Source: Sedimentitalea xiamensis
GTDB lineage: Bacteria > Pseudomonadota > Alphaproteobacteria > Rhodobacterales > Rhodobacteraceae
Assembly (NCBI RefSeq): GCF_030164465.1
Contig: NZ_JASNJE010000018.1
Location: 20,126 to 84,125 of the forward strand
Length of the DNA stretch: 64,000 nucleotides
Direction of reading: 5' to 3'
The stretch's first letter is position 1. Each line of letters opens with the position of its first letter. A model generated the notes under the pieces. That model worked only from the letters and a program-made list of their open reading frames with translations. It was not told the DNA's origin and searched no databases. Below, piece after piece: positions 60,671 through 64,000 of this stretch. The translations under genes were made by a program, and so were the position numbers.

Positions 60671-60697
60671 TTGTATACAAGATATATCTAGTATACA
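60671..60697. promoter_or_regulatory. Double GntR-type operator between regulator 2 and the TRAP operon
   Basis: TTGTATACAA (60671-60680) and GTATACAA (60691-60698, in TAGTATACAAG) have centres 18 bp apart. They lie between the divergent starts at 60574 and 60784. The core matches the TGTATACA boxes at 44743, 49537 and 54329. Confidence 0.65.
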
Positions 60698-60783
60698 AGT
60701 AAATCGTGCCCGATATCATGAACCGGGTGACAAAGGGTTGTCTGCCATGTGGAGACGGCCGGAAAATTCTAGGGAGGATGCAC

Positions 60784-61758
60784 ATGTATCTCGGGAGAAT
60801 CGGCGCATTCGTCACCGCCGTCGGCTTCACAATTGTCGGTGCAACGTCTGCGCTAGCGCAAGAAACACTGAAATGGGCCCACGTTTACGAAGAGGGCTCG
60901 GATTATCATCAGGTCGCACTTTGGGCGGCGGAAGAGGTCAAGGCCCGCACCGACGGGCGGATCGAGATTCAGGTCTTCCCCGCGTCGTCTCTGGGCAAGG
61001 AAGTCGAGATCAACGAGGGCCTGGGCATCGGCGCGGTGGACATCATCTATACCGGTCCCAGCTTCGTCGAGCGGTACTATGGCCCGATCGCGATTTCGGA
61101 TTATCCGTTTATCATGCGAGGCTACGACCATTGGAAAAGCTACCGCGACAGCGATCTCTTCGCCGAGCTTTCCGAAGGTTACAAGGATGCCACCGGTCAC
61201 ACGGTGATGGGACTGGTCTATTACGGACAGCGCCACGTCACTTCGAACTATCCGATCCTCAAGCCGGCCGACATGGAAGGTCTGAAAATCCGCGTGCCGA
61301 ACTCACCGGTGATGCTGATGTTCCCCAATGCGGTAGGCGCAAATCCGACGCCGATGGCTTTCTCCGAGGTGTACCTGGCGTTGCAACAAGGCGTTGTGGA
61401 CGCACAGGAAAACCCCTTGCCGACGATCCAGTTCAAGAAATTCTACGAGGTCCAATCCAACATCAATCTGACCGGACACATCCTGAACTCACTTTTGATC
61501 ATCACTTCGGATAGCGCGATGGCGCGTGTCGGCGATGATGCGGCTGTCCTGGAAGAGGTGCTGAAAGAAGCGGCCGAGAAGGTTTCGCAAAGTATCTACG
61601 ACAGCGAGCAAAGCCTGGTGGCCTGGTTCCGCGAACAAGGTATTGCTGTGAATGAGGTTGACAAAGCGCCGTTCCAAGACGCGGTCAAACCCATGCTCAC
61701 AGACATGTCCAAAGTGCCTTACCAGATGGAACACTTTGAGCGGTTGCAGGCCCTCTGA
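60784..61758 (+). CDS. TRAP transporter substrate-binding protein (DctP)
   Basis: A 324-aa periplasmic DctP protein. The signal peptide is residues 1-25 (GAFVTAVGFTIVGATSALAQ). The mature region opens ETLKWAHVYEEGSDYHQVAL and continues with ASSLGKEVEINEGLGIGAVD, IRVPNSPVMLMFPNAVGANP (with the conserved Arg for the carboxylate) and AFSEVYLALQQGVVDAQENP. It binds a sugar acid such as a uronate, judged from the kdu genes. ATG 60784 is preferred to 60778 because AGGGAGG ends six bases before it; the longer frame from 60706 adds no signal sequence. Confidence 0.88.
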   Translation: MYLGRIGAFVTAVGFTIVGATSALAQETLKWAHVYEEGSDYHQVALWAAEEVKARTDGRIEIQVFPASSLGKEVEINEGLGIGAVDIIYTGPSFVERYYGPIAISDYPFIMRGYDHWKSYRDSDLFAELSEGYKDATGHTVMGLVYYGQRHVTSNYPILKPADMEGLKIRVPNSPVMLMFPNAVGANPTPMAFSEVYLALQQGVVDAQENPLPTIQFKKFYEVQSNINLTGHILNSLLIITSDSAMARVGDDAAVLEEVLKEAAEKVSQSIYDSEQSLVAWFREQGIAVNEVDKAPFQDAVKPMLTDMSKVPYQMEHFERLQAL

Positions 61759-61770
61759 TACCATCAAATC

Positions 61771-62376
61771 ATGAGCGATCCTGATATGAACGGGGGGGAC
61801 GGGGGGCGTGGCCGCGATGCGGCCCGCCTTTTCGTCGAGGATGACAGTAATGCGCCACTCGATATCAGGCTTGTCGATCTGCCGGGCCTGATAGCGCTTT
61901 GGGGCCTTGCGATCATCGTCTTTCTTCAGTTTTTCACGCGTTATGTGCTGAACGACAGCCTCGCCTGGACCGAAGAGTTCGCTCGATACGTTCTGATCGT
62001 CGTCGCCTTCCTCGGCGCGGTCACCGTCAGCCGGAAAGGCACGCACATTTTCCTGGAGTTCTTCTATCGCTATCTGTCGCCCCGGACGGGCAAATGGCTG
62101 AACGTTCTGATGGAGGCCCTGACGACACTTTTTTGGGGCTACCTGGCTTGGTTGGCCGTCAAGCTTGCCCTCAAGACCAAGACCAAGATGGCCTCGGCCG
62201 AGATCCCGAAAAGCCTTCTTTACTGGGCGGTAGCCGTGGGGCTGGCGGCGATGGCGGTCTATTCCCTGATCTGGCTCATCCGCAAAATTCGACAACGCCC
62301 GGAAGACGTTATGCAAGAGATCGAGAGCCATGCGCTGGCGGAAATTTCGACTGACACGAGAGATGACACTGTATGA
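61771..62376 (+). CDS. TRAP transporter small permease (DctQ)
   Basis: A 201-aa membrane protein with four helices (LPGLIALWGLAIIVFLQFFT; YVLIVVAFLGAVTVSRKG; LMEALTTLFWGYLAWLAVKL; YWAVAVGLAAMAVYSLIWLI) and the conserved EEFARYVLI segment of DctQ. A hydrophilic N-terminal 30 residues (GGDGGRGRDAARLFVEDDSN) precede the first helix. It assembles with the large permease, whose ATG overlaps its stop (ATGA at 62373-62376). Confidence 0.85.
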   Translation: MSDPDMNGGDGGRGRDAARLFVEDDSNAPLDIRLVDLPGLIALWGLAIIVFLQFFTRYVLNDSLAWTEEFARYVLIVVAFLGAVTVSRKGTHIFLEFFYRYLSPRTGKWLNVLMEALTTLFWGYLAWLAVKLALKTKTKMASAEIPKSLLYWAVAVGLAAMAVYSLIWLIRKIRQRPEDVMQEIESHALAEISTDTRDDTV

Positions 62377-63650
62377 TCCTGACCCTGATGTTCGTGATCC
62401 TGTTCGTTCTTCTGGTCACGGGCGCGCCCGTCGCAGTGGCGCTCGGTCTTTCTTCGCTGTTCTTTATCTCGCTCTCCGGGATGCCGAATGTTGTCGTACT
62501 CCACAACATGGTGAATGGCATCAACTCTTTCCCACTGATCGCGGTGCCGTTTTTTATCCTTGCCGGGCACCTGATGAATACCTCAGGTATCACCAACAAG
62601 ATTTTCGCCTTCGCCCGGGCAACCGTGGGATGGATGCACGGAGGACTCGGCCATGTGAATGTCGGAGCAAGCGTGGTCTTTGCCGGAATGTCCGGCGCGG
62701 CCGTGGCTGATGCGGGCGGGCTCGGCAATATCGAGATCCGTGCGATGCGTGACGCGGGCTATGATACCGACTTCTCGGTCGGAATCACCGCCGCGTCGTC
62801 GACCATCGGCCCGATCATCCCGCCATCGCTTCCTCTGGTGGTATACGGCGTGATCGCCAACGCCTCTATCGGTCAACTCTTCGCTGCAGGACTGGTTCCG
62901 GGTTTCATCATGGCGGCGTCGCTAATGATCATGGTCGCAATCATTTCGCGAATGCGTGGCTACCCGCGGGACGATCGCTTCATGTTTGGCGTGTTCCTGC
63001 GCAGCTTCGGCGATGCGATCCTGCCGCTTTTCACACCGATCATCATCGTCGGAGGTATCCTTTCGGGTGCCTTCACGCCGACCGAGGCTGCCATCGCGGC
63101 GGTTGTCTACTCCATGTTTCTCGGAGTTTTCGTGTACCGTACGCTGGACACCCGTCGCATTCTGCGCGTGTCGATGGAGACCGTAGAGACCACCGCCTCG
63201 ATCATGGTCATCGTCGCCGCCTCGGCGATATTCGGGTGGATTCTGACCGCCAATCAAGTGGCACAGAAATTCGCCGGAACTCTTCTGACGCTGACGGACA
63301 ATCCATCCGCAATTCTGTTGATTATCATGCTTATTGTGCTGATCGTCGGCTGTTTCATGGAAACCATTGCCGCGATCACCATTCTGACGCCAGTCTTGCT
63401 TCCAGTGGCGGTAAGTGTCGGCATCGACCCGGTACATTTCGGGATCATTCTGATTCTCAACCTGATGATTGGATTGCTGACCCCTCCCGTCGGCTTGGTG
63501 TTATACGTCTTGTCTAGGGTCGCGGAAGTTCCGTTCGAGCGCTGCGTGATCGCCACGGCGCCGTTTCTTGTTCCCTTGCTCGCGGTCCTGCTGTTGTTGA
63601 CCTTCGTTCCTGCCCTGTCGATGTGGCTGCCGACCGCACTCTATCGGTAA
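62373..63650 (+). CDS. TRAP transporter large permease (DctM)
   Basis: A 425-aa membrane protein with about twelve helices. DctM landmarks are GAPVAVALGLSSLFFI near the start, FFILAGHLMNTSGI, GMSGAAVADAGGLGNIEI, PSLPLVVYGVIANASIG and PPVGLVLYVLSRVAEVP near the end. It is the channel of the TRAP importer, driven by the sodium or proton gradient. The gene is last of the dctPQM operon; IS66 and IS5 remnants follow it. Confidence 0.9.
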   Translation: MILTLMFVILFVLLVTGAPVAVALGLSSLFFISLSGMPNVVVLHNMVNGINSFPLIAVPFFILAGHLMNTSGITNKIFAFARATVGWMHGGLGHVNVGASVVFAGMSGAAVADAGGLGNIEIRAMRDAGYDTDFSVGITAASSTIGPIIPPSLPLVVYGVIANASIGQLFAAGLVPGFIMAASLMIMVAIISRMRGYPRDDRFMFGVFLRSFGDAILPLFTPIIIVGGILSGAFTPTEAAIAAVVYSMFLGVFVYRTLDTRRILRVSMETVETTASIMVIVAASAIFGWILTANQVAQKFAGTLLTLTDNPSAILLIIMLIVLIVGCFMETIAAITILTPVLLPVAVSVGIDPVHFGIILILNLMIGLLTPPVGLVLYVLSRVAEVPFERCVIATAPFLVPLLAVLLLLTFVPALSMWLPTALYR

Positions 63651-63762
63651 GGCATAACCGCCTTGGTTGCTCGACGAGGATAGTTGGCGGCTCCGTGCGA
63701 GTATCCGATCCAATATGCCATGCCTCAAAATGTTGGTATCCGTCCGACTACGCACTTGAGGC

Positions 63763-63858
63763 CTATTGCGGCGTCCAGTTCCATGGAAGCAGTTCGTCGA
63801 GCCGGTTGATCTTGTGATCGGCGATACGCTCGAGAAGGCGCACAACCCCTTCGACGGT
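63763..63858 (-). pseudogene. IS66-family transposase (TnpC), C-terminal fragment
   Basis: On the minus strand 31 codons read LLERIADHKINRLDELLPWN and WTPQ, the standard end of IS66 TnpC, before the stop TAG at 63763. A stop codon immediately upstream shows the fragment is detached from the rest of the gene. No IS66 end was identified. Confidence 0.75.
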
Positions 63859-63861
63859 CTA

Positions 63862-64000
63862 GGCGGCGTCTGCATTTAACCGATCCATGCCATTGCGAAG
63901 CAAGATCAACGAACGCTTTGAATGAGCTGACGGTCTTTTCGCAGCGCAGTGCGATACGGCGGAATCGTTTGATCCGATTGAAGAAACACTCGACCAGATG
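63862..64000 (-). pseudogene. IS5-family transposase C-terminal fragment (runs off the window)
   Basis: The minus strand reads HLVECFFNRIKRFRRIALRC, then EKTVSSFKAFVDLA, the end of IS5-type (IS427 group) transposases, whose next residues CAMAWIG lie in a shifted frame because one base is missing. The catalytic Glu is expected in the VECFFNRIK part. The rest of the element lies beyond 64000. Confidence 0.65.

Noticed and set aside
1..64000. CRISPR array, tRNA or rRNA genes
   Set aside because: No regularly spaced direct repeats, no tRNA cloverleaf text and no rRNA blocks were found on reading both strands.

Overview
The window is high-GC, tightly packed DNA that looks like an alphaproteobacterium of the Rhodobacteraceae/Roseobacter type. 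Supporting signs are a Hint-domain protein, TTT (Tct) and TRAP transporters, an AcnX-type dehydratase, a ThiXYZ/TenA thiamine cluster, and IS6/IS3/IS66/IS5 remnants. It reads as an accessory region (plasmid, chromid or genomic island): catabolic and transport cassettes are separated by decayed insertion sequences. The assignment comes from gene content only. No tRNA, rRNA or CRISPR array was seen.

Layout. 1-3567: end of a Hint-domain protein, a small lipoprotein, a possible 27-aa coupled ORF and a TPR/GT32-like glycosyltransferase. 3586-4275: IS6 relic holding an IS3 fragment. 4333-11766: divergent arginine/methylarginine locus, with tetR-aruH-like-aruI-like-DDAH on the minus strand and a polar amino acid ABC transporter on the plus strand; its ATPase gene carries a -1 frameshift. 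11768-12584: second IS6 relic. 12730-27105: a three-gene, 14.4-kb operon of giant proteins (2503, 1251 and 1030 aa) that I cannot assign to any characterised system; this is the main novelty candidate. 27473-32297: copper/periplasmic cluster. 32843-35166: FecR protein plus CHASE2 adenylate cyclase. 35572-43152: TPP-riboswitch-controlled thiamine operon (thiD-thiO-thiS-thiG-thiE-thiF-thiY-tenA-ABC ATPase-permease). 43230-44650: scar of truncated genes. 44786-57455: catabolic island with a TPP enzyme, SDR, GntR, MmgE/PrpD, aspartate-dehydrogenase-like protein, split AcnX, DadA-like oxidoreductase, VOC protein and TctCBA. 57457-57824: third IS6 relic and a repeat. 58184-63650: gntR-kduI-kduD divergent from a TRAP transporter, for unsaturated uronate use. 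63763-64000: IS66 and IS5 tails.

How the genes work together. Most cassettes pair a substrate importer with its enzymes and a local regulator. A near-identical TGTATACA palindrome lies in front of the TPP enzyme, between prpD and the aspDH-like gene, in front of tctC, and twice between the second gntR and the TRAP operon, with a one-mismatch copy upstream of the first gntR. This suggests FadR-type GntR control of the whole 44-63 kb region. The thiamine operon has scavenging genes (ThiXYZ, TenA, ThiD) and thiazole synthesis genes but no thiC in view. The giant-protein operon has no signal peptides or regulator. Its first protein has a long hydrophobic beta-type segment, the second has Fn3-like modules and the third ends in a catalytically degenerate phospholipase-D-like domain.
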